Positions 1 through 9,689 of a stretch of DNA of 64,000 nucleotides are shown here, piece after piece. The notes under the pieces are model-generated. The model worked only from the letters and a program-made list of their open reading frames with translations. It searched no databases and had not been told where the DNA came from. Position numbers and translations under genes: made by a program. The stretch's first letter is position 1; every line of letters starts with the position of its first letter. The DNA is taken from positions 15,733,423 to 15,797,422 of the forward strand of contig OY755176.1 of NCBI GenBank assembly GCA_963576735.1. The letters run 5' to 3'. This DNA is from Bedellia somnulentella. Its lineage: Eukaryota > Arthropoda > Insecta > Lepidoptera > Bedelliidae.

Positions 1-65
1 CCGGTCACGTTCTGTGGCGCCTGCGCACTCGGTCCGCCGCAAACCACAACACTATCTTATTACGA

Positions 66-80
66 GGGGGGGGGGGGGGG
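66..80. repeat. Poly-G homopolymer (G15)
   Basis: Fifteen consecutive G residues. Homopolymers of this length are prone to sequencing and assembly error, so the exact length should not be trusted. Confidence 0.9.
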
Positions 81-1080
81 TAACCTAGTTTACGTATCTT
101 TAGATTAGATTAATCCTGCGTATCGATGCATCGATGTTTAGGTGAGATGTAAATAGTGTTATCTATCTAGAATATAGCTATGGCGCAGTTGCGCATCGGC
201 TTCTATAGATAAATCCACCAAGTTTCAATAAAGTACTGTCTGTCATATGTCTCTTAGTCATCGCTAATAGTGCCCATATCTTTGCTTGCAATAACACATT
301 CAGACTGCATCTCTTTAAGCTGGAGTAGTATTTTTCTACTTAAACACAAACGTTCACGCTGTATATCCTTCGTTTCCTCAGGATGTTTTCCCTCACCGTT
401 AACAACTATGATGAGTCATATTATTTTTTTCATATTCACGGCAAGCTATATTTATGGGTAAATATAAATGCAAACATGTCGTTTTCTGGCACCGCGTTGG
501 TAAATTAATCACGTACTAAGTATGAGATAGGGGGAACTGAATCAACAAGAAATTAGAAGGTTCTTTCTCTTATAAAACATCAACTCTGCATATGAAGAAT
601 TTAACAAATAAGCTTTTCAAGTGAGAGAATAAAAGGCATTCTATGTTTATGTCATAATTATCGTGACATAATTTTGATAACGAACCGTCATCATGATGAG
701 TGATTTGAATTATTATGTCACGTGATTTTCTTGGATGACACGAACTTTTCTTGTTAAGTTAGAATTATGTTCGGTGACATATATAAAAGCAATTAAGAAT
801 TTGATGTTGTTATTATTTGTTGTACTTTACTAAAAATAAATATTTTAGCAATGTTGCACTATTTGTTTTTTATTTAGCTGAATGGAGCTCTTCCCGTGAA
901 CTTCCTAAGGGCACTGGGTAGGTAAGTTATTTATAAAAGAGTTTTATTATCTAATGCTGTGACAATATACATATAGGGGAATAAAATACTTTATTCAGTT
1001 ATTATTATACTTTTTAGGACAAAGTAGTACTGCGCCTTTAAATATATTGACGATAAATACATTTAAATCTTCTTACTGCC
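81..1080. other. AT-rich non-coding stretch
   Basis: No gene recognised. The only readable feature is a tSINE-1 relic at 344-415. The short open frame at 270-461 runs into that relic and is not credible as a gene. Confidence 0.6.
344..415 (-). repeat. tSINE-1 fragment (internal and 3' part)
   Basis: Read on the minus strand, it carries the GTTAACGGTGAGGGAAAACA block and the terminal GCGTGAACG block of the tRNA-derived SINE, joined by a deletion. It is diverged and lacks the tRNA head. Confidence 0.45.
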
Positions 1081-1263
1081 GCCGGTGGGTGTACGTAAGA
1101 GGCGACTAACAGTATTGGGGCTTTTAAGGGATTTTTGGGCGATGCGGTTGGAGACCCATCACCAACAACACAACACATCTCTAAAAAGGGCTGAGGAATT
1201 TCTAATTCCTTAGCTCTGGCTACTCCTTCTAGGGATTTACAGTCGTGAGTATGTATGTATGCA
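1081..1263 (+). repeat. RTE-SE copy, 5'-truncated
   Basis: Begins within the head at GGTGGGTGTACGTAAGAGGC, runs through GGGCGATGCGGTTGGAGACC and ends with GTCGTGAGTATGTATGTATG. The first ~45 bp of the consensus are missing, as expected from incomplete reverse transcription. The minus-strand open frame over it is a by-product. Confidence 0.85.
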
Positions 1264-1775
1264 TAAAAGAGCAAGACAACAATAACTTACGACAAATAAC
1301 TAGATAATCTGTAAGACGATACAGAAAACATAATGCGCATTTCCTCAATTAAATATGATATTTTGATCACAGCATTACAAGTGAAAGTACTAAACGCGAG
1401 TTTAAGTTCTAAACTTAATAGAATATTATAGGATTTCCTTTTGGGGTGACGTGGTGCAAACCTAGGGCACTCAAAGTAAATGTCTGAAGAAACGGCGGAT
1501 AAAATGGCGACTGGCTCTCACGGTCTAGTTTTAAAGACATTTGTTTGGGTTTTGTTGCAGTAATGCGCCATATTGATCCTTTTAAGGATTTCGTCCATTC
1601 GTTTGTCCTCAGAGCTATCGGAAATAATGAATTGAGGCTTCATTGCACATACAAAAGGCTAAAGCAATAAATGCAAGTGATACTGAATAGAGTTAGAAAT
1701 TTAAAACTTTATTTGGATCACGACTTATTCAATAAAGTACATACGATTTATTGGTATTAATTCTCATTTAAAAAT

Positions 1776-2017
1776 CATACATATACTCACGGCTATAATT
1801 CCCTAGAAGGTGTAGCCAGAGCTAAGGAATTAGAAATTCCTCAGCCACTTTTGGAAGTTGCGTTGGGAAAATATGGTAAAATAAAGGTTGTTGGTGATGG
1901 GTCTCCAACCGCATCGCCCAAAAATCCCTTAAAAAGCCCCAGTACCGTTAGTCGCCTTTTACGTACACCCACCGGAAGAAATGGGGTAGTGCTATTCTAA
2001 GCCGACACTACACAGCA
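1776..2017 (-). repeat. RTE-SE copy, near full length
   Basis: A complete minus-strand copy. Its head (rc of TGCTGTGTAGTGTCGGCTTA) lies at the right end and its CATACATATACTCACGGC tail at the left. It stands head to head with the plus-strand copy starting at 2111, about 93 bp away, so the two could fold on one transcript. Confidence 0.9.
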
Positions 2018-2110
2018 GAAAAAAAAACATTCTTACATTATCTTTACACGTATGTATGTCACCGACTCCTAAAAGTAATAATCTTAATAATAGACTCCTG
2101 TAGTTCTATA

Positions 2111-2746
2111 GCTGTGTAGTGTCGGCTTAGAATAGCACTACCCCATTTCTTCCGGTGGGTGTACGTAAATGACGACTAACGGTATTGGGGCTTTTAAGGG
2201 ATTTTTGGGCGATGAGGTTGGAGTTGGAGGTTGACCTTTATTTTACCATCTTTTCCCCACTTAACGTTACAAAACTAGCTGAGGGATTTGTAATTCCTTA
2301 GCTCTGGCTTTCCCATCTAGGGATGTATAGCCGTGAGCATAACATAACATAACATAAACGTTCACGCCGAATATCCCCGAAGGGGTTGGCAGAGGTACTA
2401 ATACTTCTGAACATCACGTGACTTTGTCACCTGGTGTTCAGAGTACCCACGTTTTGCATGGACAGTGTACTCACGTGATAGGGGGCAGGCCTATCGCCGT
2501 TTTGTACGAATACACTGTCACAGGACTAAGTACAACTCAGCCATGTGGGTTTCCGCACGATGTTTTCCCTCACCGTTAACAACCATGATAAATTAACCAC
2601 ACATATGTCTTTAGAAAAGACAAATTGGTGTAGGCCCGACCCAGGATTTGAACACTAGTCGTTTGCACGATAACCGAGTGTTCTACCCACTGGGCTATCA
2701 CGGTTGCACGGTTGTTATGCCGTGAGCATATGTATGTATGTATGTA
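2111..2746 (+). repeat. RTE-SE copy split by a tSINE-1 insertion
   Basis: The head and body occupy 2111-2341. The tail resumes at 2719 with GCCGTGAGCATATGTATGT. The interruption is the tSINE-1 at 2342-2718, flanked by the 12 bp duplication GCCGTGAGCATA (2330-2341 and 2719-2730). The SINE is therefore the younger insertion. Confidence 0.9.
2342..2718 (-). repeat. tSINE-1 copy, near full length, nested in RTE-SE
   Basis: A tRNA-derived SINE on the minus strand. The tRNA-like head (box A-like TAGCCCAGTGGG, box B-like GTTCAAATCC) is at the right end and the ATGTT-repeat tail at the left. It has an exact 12 bp target-site duplication and close similarity to the copies at 60543 and 62846. Confidence 0.9.
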
Positions 2747-3755
2747 GTTCTAACCCCATTTTGACCCACTTTAAACAGACCGATATAATTCAAAATTTGT
2801 GCACTTATTGAGAATCAGGAAGCATATAATATTTTCATAAGTTCAAGTCACGTAAAATTAACTACAATAATAAATAAATCGCAGTAAGGAACCTTAGACT
2901 GGCCCCAATTATTTAAGAGATTTCATTACTTTTTAGAGATAAATAAGCAGCTCTATCGAGACTTGCCTAGTTTTTTACAGAATGTTTTTGGTGGGATTTC
3001 ACTTCTTTTTGACAGGACGTAGACTGATTGAATGGTTACATTTTATTATTATGATATTATCTTGTGAAATCAAATAAAAATAAACTTCACGTCTTCTCAA
3101 ATCTTTAAAATACACGAAAAAAAACTTTTAAATGTTTTATATAAATACGCTAGTCTAACGGGATTTTAAATACAGCCATTTAAAATACAGCCAGCGCCAT
3201 CTAGTGACGTGAGCTGATACTAATGCTAAATAACCTGAGCGAAGCCGCGGCTGAGTGCTAGTACATAAATAATAATAATTATTGAACTAAATATTTTTAT
3301 TTATTGAGTAGTATACAGTAAATCGACTACTATTTCTCATAAATACGCTTATTATAGTTTGGAAGTACTCTTACGTTTTCTCATCAGCGTCACCAGGTAG
3401 TCCAGATCTTCCATAAACCTTGTTCTGATAGTTATTTCTTTATGTGGGCGTTAAAATCTACCAAATTTCAGATCTCTAGATCTATGGGAAGTACTAGTTC
3501 TATTATGATGATCAGTGAGTCAGTCAGTGTCGAAAATGCCAAACTTTGCATTAGCTTAACTTCGGAATTAATTGATCTACCGACTTGAAATTTAGGATTT
3601 CAAGCGTGTGATTACGAATTTCTATGTGACGAAAAAAAAACGTTCTCGAATGGGGCCCTGAAAATGAGGCGAAACGGTTCCAGAAAAGGATGGTACGGCA
3701 GTGTTTGCTTCGCGCTCGACTTGGCGGGCGCACTGCCGTGCCCCCAGATCGTAGG
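2747..3755. other. Non-coding stretch with dispersed repeat remnants
   Basis: No gene recognised. Around 3190-3260 and 3490-3740 the sequence has the look of old retroelement 3' ends (for example CAGCGCCATCTAGTG, and a GC-richer block near 3700-3740), but I cannot assign them to a family. The 75-residue minus-strand frame at 3551-3778 runs through this material. Confidence 0.4.
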
Positions 3756-3867
3756 GGATAAGTCTCCAACCGCAACACCCAAAAACTACTTAAAAAAGCC
3801 CCATACCCTCATTTAGCCTCTTACGACATTCGTGGGTAGAAAGGGGTAGTTACATTCTACACGGCAC
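3756..3867 (-). repeat. RTE-SE fragment (head half only)
   Basis: Diverged minus-strand copy spanning from the GGAGACTTATCC region to the head (AGGGGTAGTTACATTCTA). The tail half is absent, so it is either an internal deletion or a decayed copy. Confidence 0.7.
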
Positions 3868-4204
3868 AGTTTTTAAATAACTTCGCTAACAAAACACAAA
3901 GTGTGTAATCGGAAAATCTCTTCCAACACCGAGCATTTATTCTGCTTTGCATTATCTATTTTATTTTGTACCTAAATAATAGTGTTCAAATGCCGAGCTG
4001 TCCTGATAAGGTAGTGTTTACGTGCGAATGAACGTGTGAAATTTGTGTTACGTCAGCGGTTGATACGATTACGCCGACAAATAGGCTTTTATATAGAAAA
4101 TTACAATTCGTATTATATTACCGAAGTATTTAGAGCCTCACTCACTAGGACTACTCAAAAATTGCTTATTGGTAACAGCGGAATAAAACAACTAAGATAT
4201 TAAA
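3868..4204. other. Non-coding stretch, nothing recognised
   Basis: AT-rich sequence with no open frame of note and no repeat that I can link to the other families in the window. Confidence 0.5.
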
Positions 4205-4219
4205 TAAATCTTGACTGAT

Positions 4220-4317
4220 AAATAAAGAATAAATAAAGGAAAGAAAAATTCTTTCCTTTATTTATTCTTTATTTATTAGTAATAATCCCCACATGAGGTT
4301 TTCATGAACAAAAGATT
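4220..4317. repeat. tRNA foldback element, core-less copy
   Basis: A perfect palindrome (AATAAAGAATAAATAAAGG and its reverse complement around GAAAGAAAAATTCTTTC) followed by the family tail with AATAATCCCCACATGAGG and TTTTCATGAACAAAA. The tRNA-like core present in sister copies is missing. The exact 15 bp duplication TAAATCTTGACTGAT (4205-4219 and 4318-4332) shows that it inserted as a unit. The length of the duplication fits retroposition rather than a cut-and-paste transposon. Confidence 0.8.
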
Positions 4318-4332
4318 TAAATCTTGACTGAT

Positions 4333-4811
4333 TAGCCATTTCAACATACAATTGCATAAAGATAAACTAATATTGTAAATAGATGGAATAACGTTGTGAT
4401 GTCTGGAAACATTCGTATTATCAAACAAATTATTGCCTACTGATGCTACAACAGCCTGAACCAGAATCTGTTCCGATAACGTCTCGTGGAATTTAGATAC
4501 TGATCGATTTTGTATGAATAATCTGTCAATTTCTCACTTCTCAAATGACATACTTGTTCTCACACGCCTCATGATACGGGAACTGATCCACAGTAATTGT
4601 CCAATGTTTTTCACAATGAAACAAACAAACTGAAGGAATCAAACAAAATAAAGAATGAACTCAAGGAAAGAAATTATAAACAAAGCTAGAAAGAGATATA
4701 TTGAAACCAAAAAAAAATATTATTGAATTGATGTTCTCTGTCTTCCAAAAGGGTTTCCCGTTTTGCGGGAGACAGTCTACCCAAGAGGTCTTTGAGACGA
4801 CTCATCAACCC
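4333..4811. other. Non-coding stretch, nothing recognised
   Basis: No gene or repeat family recognised between the foldback element and the RTE-SE insertion. Confidence 0.5.
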
Positions 4812-4823
4812 AAATTAAAACTC

Positions 4824-5076
4824 ATAACATAACATAACATATACTCACGGCTATAAATCCCTAGAAGGGGTAGCCAGAGCTAAGGAATTAGAAATTCCTC
4901 AGCCACTTTTGGAAATGTGAGTGGGGAAAAGATGGTAAAAGTAAAGGTTGTTGGTGATGGGTCTCCAACTGCATCGCCCAAAAATCCCTTAAAAGCCCCA
5001 ATACCGTTAGTCGCCTCTTACGTACACCCATCGGTAGAAACGGGGTAGTGCTATTCTAAGCCGACACTACACGGCT
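4824..5076 (-). repeat. RTE-SE copy, full length with target-site duplication
   Basis: Minus-strand copy flanked by the exact 12 bp duplication AAATTAAAACTC (4812-4823 and 5077-5088). Its tail contains CATAACATAACATATACTC, a TATGTTATG-type repeat like that of tSINE-1 rather than the usual TATGTATG. Tail units of the two families therefore interchange. Confidence 0.95.
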
Positions 5077-5430
5077 AAATTAAAACTCCTTCCTTACAAA
5101 AAGTATAAAACCATAGTAAATGATACAAAGTACAAAAAAAATCTCCCACACATTCGCAATCCACCGTCTATGTATTTCGCAAGAGTACAGTTTAACTTGA
5201 TTGCAACTTACCAAAGTTCTCAGGCCGTCGCGAACTGTTAAGTAAGTCCTAAGTTAGAACGGAGATATCCATGCATCCGACTATTACTTTCTGGGTCTGT
5301 TGTTTGTAGTCTCTTATCACGTTCATTGTGATACTTGTAATAAACATTCGATATACCAATATATTCAAAAGGCAAGCATCATAACATTTTTAGATAAACC
5401 AATCAACTACAGGTATTTCATAGAACATGA

Positions 5431-5680
5431 CATACATACATACATATACTCACGGCTGTAAATCCCTAGAAGGGGTAGCCAGAGCTAAGGAATTCGAAAT
5501 TCCTCAGCCACGTTTGGAAAGTTGAGTGGGGAAAAGATGGTAAAATAAAGGTTGTTGGTGATGGGTCTCCAACCGCATCGCCCAGAAATCCCCTAAAAGC
5601 CCCAATACCGTTAGTCGCCTCTTACGTACACCCACCGGAAGAAATGGGGTAGTGCTATTCTAAGCCGACACTACACAGCA
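5431..5680 (-). repeat. RTE-SE copy, near full length
   Basis: Complete minus-strand copy from CATACATACATACATATACT to the head ACTACACAGCA. It is close to consensus. A convincing flanking duplication was not found. Confidence 0.9.
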
Positions 5681-5779
5681 ACATATACTTCCAAATATAG
5701 ATTCTTAAAATTCAAAACATTTTCTGTTGAAGTCGATATGTAATTACTAAATACTAATATAAACAAATTTATATTTCCA

Positions 5780-6176
5780 CAACAGAGCAACCGTGATAGC
5801 CCAGTGGAGAGCAACCGTGATAGCCCAGTGGGTAGAACACTCGGTTATCGTGCAAACGACTAGTGTTCAAATCCTGGGTCGGACCAATTTGTCTTTTCTA
5901 AAGACATATGTGTGGTTAATTTATCATGGTTGTTAACGGTGAGGGAAAACATCGTGAGGAAACCCACATGGCTGAGTTGTACTTAGTCATGTGACAGTGT
6001 ATTCGTGCAAAACGGCGATAGGCCTGCCCCCTATCACGTGAGTACACTGTCCATGCAAAACGTGGGTACTCTGAACACCAGGTGACAAAGTCACGTGATG
6101 TTCAGAAGTATTAGTACCTCTGCCAACCCCTTCGGGAATATTCGGCGTGAACGTTTATGTTTATGTTGTGTTATGT
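5780..6176 (+). repeat. tSINE-1 copy with duplicated tRNA head
   Basis: Full-length plus-strand SINE flanked by TATATTTCCA (5770-5779 and 6177-6186). The first ~25 bp of the head (GAGCAACCGTGATAGCCCAG) occur twice in tandem before the rest of the tRNA-like region, and a few bases after box B are missing. The tail has TTATGTT-type repeats. Confidence 0.9.
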
Positions 6177-6400
6177 TATATTTCCAATAATTGTAATTGT
6201 TATCAACACCAAGGAACTACTAAGAATAATCATAATCACATTATATCATTTATTTTGAGTTACTATTGTTAGCAAGTACAATAGCTTATAAATATCAGTT
6301 TAAGTATGTTTTATATAAACAATAATCGTTTAAGAACAATTGTCGTATTAAGAATACATTATTTTCCGCGTGAATATTTATTTAAACGTATAAGTTCCCA

Positions 6401-6641
6401 TTGCCGTGTAGTGCCGGCTTAGAATGTTGCTTCCCTTTTCTACCCACGGGTTTCGGAAGGGGTGACTAAGGAAATGGGGCTTTTTTTAATTGGTTTTTGG
6501 GCGATGCGGTTGGAAAACCATCACTAACGATACTTGATTTTCCGAGAAAACACTTTAAAAAGCCCCACACCCTTAGTCGCCTCTTCTGACACCCGTGGGC
6601 AGAAAAATGTAGTGACATTCTAAGCCAACACTACACGGTAA
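6401..6641. repeat. Inverted (head-to-head flipped) RTE-SE foldback
   Basis: A plus-strand head half (6401-6535, from GCCGTGTAGTGCCGGCTTAG to the CATCACTAACGATACTT region) is followed after a short spacer by a minus-strand head half (6554-6639). Both heads face outward, which makes an imperfect ~90 bp hairpin. It could be an inversion made during target-primed reverse transcription or two neighbouring insertions. Confidence 0.75.
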
Positions 6642-6780
6642 TATATACACAATGATTAAGTTACTTTTAATGATTTTAATGTGACAAAATACATATAAAT
6701 GAAACCAATTCCGCTCATTACATAATACGACAAATTTCAGCGGTTTTGTTATTTTAACTATGTAAAGTTTTACTTTATTA

Positions 6781-6848
6781 CACATACATATACTCACGCC
6801 ATTAGTTTTCATTGGGATAGGCAGAAACTTCGGCGATTACCACTTTAG
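6781..6848 (-). repeat. RTE 3'-end fragment
   Basis: Minus-strand match to the last codons and tail of the RTE-type element at 29436-32842, from the tail repeat through the GGCGTGAG block and into the codons for its C-terminal end. It is a strongly 5'-truncated, diverged copy. Confidence 0.75.
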
Positions 6849-7881
6849 TTTATTATCGCCAGTTTCACGAGTGTCAGTAGAGGAGACCCAGCTAAGCAAT
6901 AAGGCTTAGATAAAAAAAAAACAAGTTTGGTAGGTTTAAGGTATTTTATCACATTCAATGGTAAAAGATCAGAAATTGATACATACATCCTCAGTTTCTT
7001 CTTTTCAAATTTCAGAGTTTTTCAAATACGAGGACGTAAAAAATACAATAAAATTTGGTATCAAATCTTTCAAAGTTAAATATTTTAGTTTTACATAGCC
7101 CTCCAAAAAACAGGCACCTGCTCCGAATTTCGAAATATTCTACCCATAGAAAAATTTACGAAGTAAAACGTTACATAAACGGAATATAAACTACCTAATG
7201 ACAACATCATGTGAAATTGGGTTTAGTGGACACTCGTAGTAGAGGTGCTATCGCGCGAGAACACACTGAGTTTGCGCCAAATATGTAACAGCAACAGTAA
7301 ACAGTGGTGAAAGGTTATTATTTGACACAACAACGTAACAAGTGCCACTTGTTAGCCAAATTGAGAAGACTAACACGGAAGGTTTGATCTTGTTTTGGTA
7401 ATGACAGTAAATACTATGTTGAAGTTTGCAAGGCGGTATTTTTCATGTGGTATAATTGGGTGCGCAGTTTTTAATATAACTTTTTAAGTCTTGTAGTCGG
7501 ATGTCCGAATATGTTTCTCATACCATAAGTGAAAGGATTATCTTGTATTGCATATTTGCTTAGGGTGGTGCTGCTGAAACGCAATTCATCAAAGTAAAGC
7601 GCGCGCAGAGAGCCGTCCTTAAGGTTATTATAAACCTCCCTATATCCTCATACTTAGTTCTTCTTTTATTTACGCCTCCTTTTTTGCCAAAGATACCAAT
7701 ACATCGCAATAGGTTCTTCATCACTTGAACTAAACATGTATCAGACGTATATTCTGCAGGAAAACCCAATTGGCAGTGAGAATTTCCTGATTTTTGGATC
7801 GCGGAGTGTGTAGGGAAGAGGTTTGAAACTGATTTTGATTTAAAGTTTCACAAGGTTGTGTAGAGCCCTGTAGTTCGCCAT
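6849..7881. other. Non-coding stretch, nothing recognised
   Basis: No gene recognised. The small minus-strand frame at 7560-7769 shows no domain or supporting features. Confidence 0.5.
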
Positions 7882-8094
7882 CCCTAGAAACCCACGGGTG
7901 TCGTAAGAGGCGACTAAGGGTTTTGGGGTTTTTTATTGGATTTTTGGGCGATGCGGTTGGAGACCCATCAGCAAAAACCTTTATTTTTACCATCTTTTCC
8001 ACACTCAACTTTCAAATAGTGGCTGAGGAATTTATAATTTTTTAGCTCTGGCTACCCCTTCTAGGGAAATATAGCCGTGAGTATATGTATGTTT
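7882..8094 (+). repeat. RTE-SE copy, 5'-truncated
   Basis: Starts in the head at ACCCACGGGTGTCGTAAGAG and ends GCCGTGAGTATATGTATG. It carries the CCCACGGGTGTCGTAAGAGG variant shared with copies at 16516 and 46410. This indicates at least two subfamilies, the other having CCGGTGGGTGTACGTAAGAG. Confidence 0.85.
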
Positions 8095-9052
8095 GACAAG
8101 GGTTTCTTTGCAGTTTCTTCTCTCAGTTTCTTCTGGCCTTAAGTAGAGTCTAACTATAGAAACGTATAACCGTCTGTAGTCATAATATTGGTAACTATTC
8201 ATGCAACTGGTCTAAACTAAGATTTGTTCTCATTCATTATTTTATACACAAGTGTTCATGATTGCGTTATTGATGCAACCATGGTTTATAAAATTACGCC
8301 TCTGATCTAACTTTCACGACCAAGTAAGTGATTTGTTATTCCAATTCAATTTTTTGATATATTTGGTGATACTTTTTCGATTAAGATTTTTTTTACTATC
8401 ACGTATAATGCTATCCTTTTTCTAATGAATGTTTAGTACTTTTTAAAGATACGCCTTAAATATTCAGTAAAAAATCATAAAAAAATGCAGCTTCTTGAGT
8501 AGTTAGTGCCTTATAACAATTATCGGTTACCGTCCACCAGGTACCGAATCCGAAGCGGCGACCAATTCAAAGACCAGCCGTTTCATAACGTTTACCCATC
8601 ATTACCATAAGTACCCCAACATAAACCCTCAACTGGGGACGTGAATACGGTTCCTGGTTCACATTTTCTCCGCCGGGTATCAATCCAGGACAAGCATTTC
8701 GGCTACCAGAAAGTGTGAATATGCATTCATAGTTAACTTTCCAAATATGAAATGTTGCTTAACTTACTGTAACGAACTTCAAAACTTTACATTCTCTTTG
8801 ACAGCTGTCTCAGGACTCACCGTAAAATTAACGAACTTTTGTACTTTATAGACATAGATTGACTTACTGACTTAAGATTTTTGGTGATTATTCATTTGCC
8901 AACGGCTGCGCCTATTACTCATTTGATCGAAAAGACGAATTGAATAGATCTCCATAGCAACATGTAAGTGCAGATTTTCCAAAAAGGGATAGATGTTAGC
9001 GTTAACGTGAAACGGGTATCATTCTTCTAAGCCTCCCAGATCAAGTACAGAC
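8095..9052. other. Non-coding stretch, probable old retroelement remnants
   Basis: No gene. The section 8520-9000 has runs such as GTGCAGATTTTCCAAAAAGG that look like a decayed retroelement 3' region, but the family cannot be named from the sequence alone. Confidence 0.35.
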
Positions 9053-9063
9053 CTAGTTCCATA

Positions 9064-9312
9064 CATACATATATACATATACTCACGGCTATAAATCCCT
9101 AGAAGGGGTAGCCTGAGCTAAGGAATCAGAAATTCCTCAGCCACTTTTGGAAAGTTGTGTGGGGAAAAGATGGTAAAATAAAGGTTGTTGGTGATGGGTC
9201 TCCTACCGCATCGCCCAAAAAGCTCCCAATACTGTTAGTCGCCTCTTACGTACACCCAAAGGCAGAAATGGGGTAGTGCTATTCTAAGCAGATACTACAC
9301 AGCAAACCTAAA
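9064..9312 (-). repeat. RTE-SE copy with target-site duplication
   Basis: Minus-strand copy flanked by CTAGTTCCATA (9053-9063 and 9313-9323). It has a small internal deletion between the CGCCCAAAAA block and GCTCCCAATAC. Confidence 0.9.
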
Positions 9313-9689
9313 CTAGTTCCATATAACTAACTATCTAGGATTATTTGACCATGGTCTTCTCGCCTGGACTTCTCTTATCGTATTATAATGTCGGTGTTCT
9401 CCCTCCGTAAATCCATTGTCGGACAAGCAAATCTGTCTCCAAGCAAACTTTCCCAAGATAAAGGGACGGAATAGTTCTCACGCTTAGCGTACTTATTTAT
9501 ATTTTATCATTTAAATCAATTTGTAAGTACAATCAGTGCATTAGTGGGGCTGCGGCGGGCGTGCGCGCTGAACACCGTCATAACTCTCACTGCCTGTCTC
9601 GGTTGCATCCTAGAACAGTAGGGTGGCCTTGCTTTTCAGTAAATTAATTAGAAATATTAGGGATAAAGACTAAAATTTGGCATGGTGCA

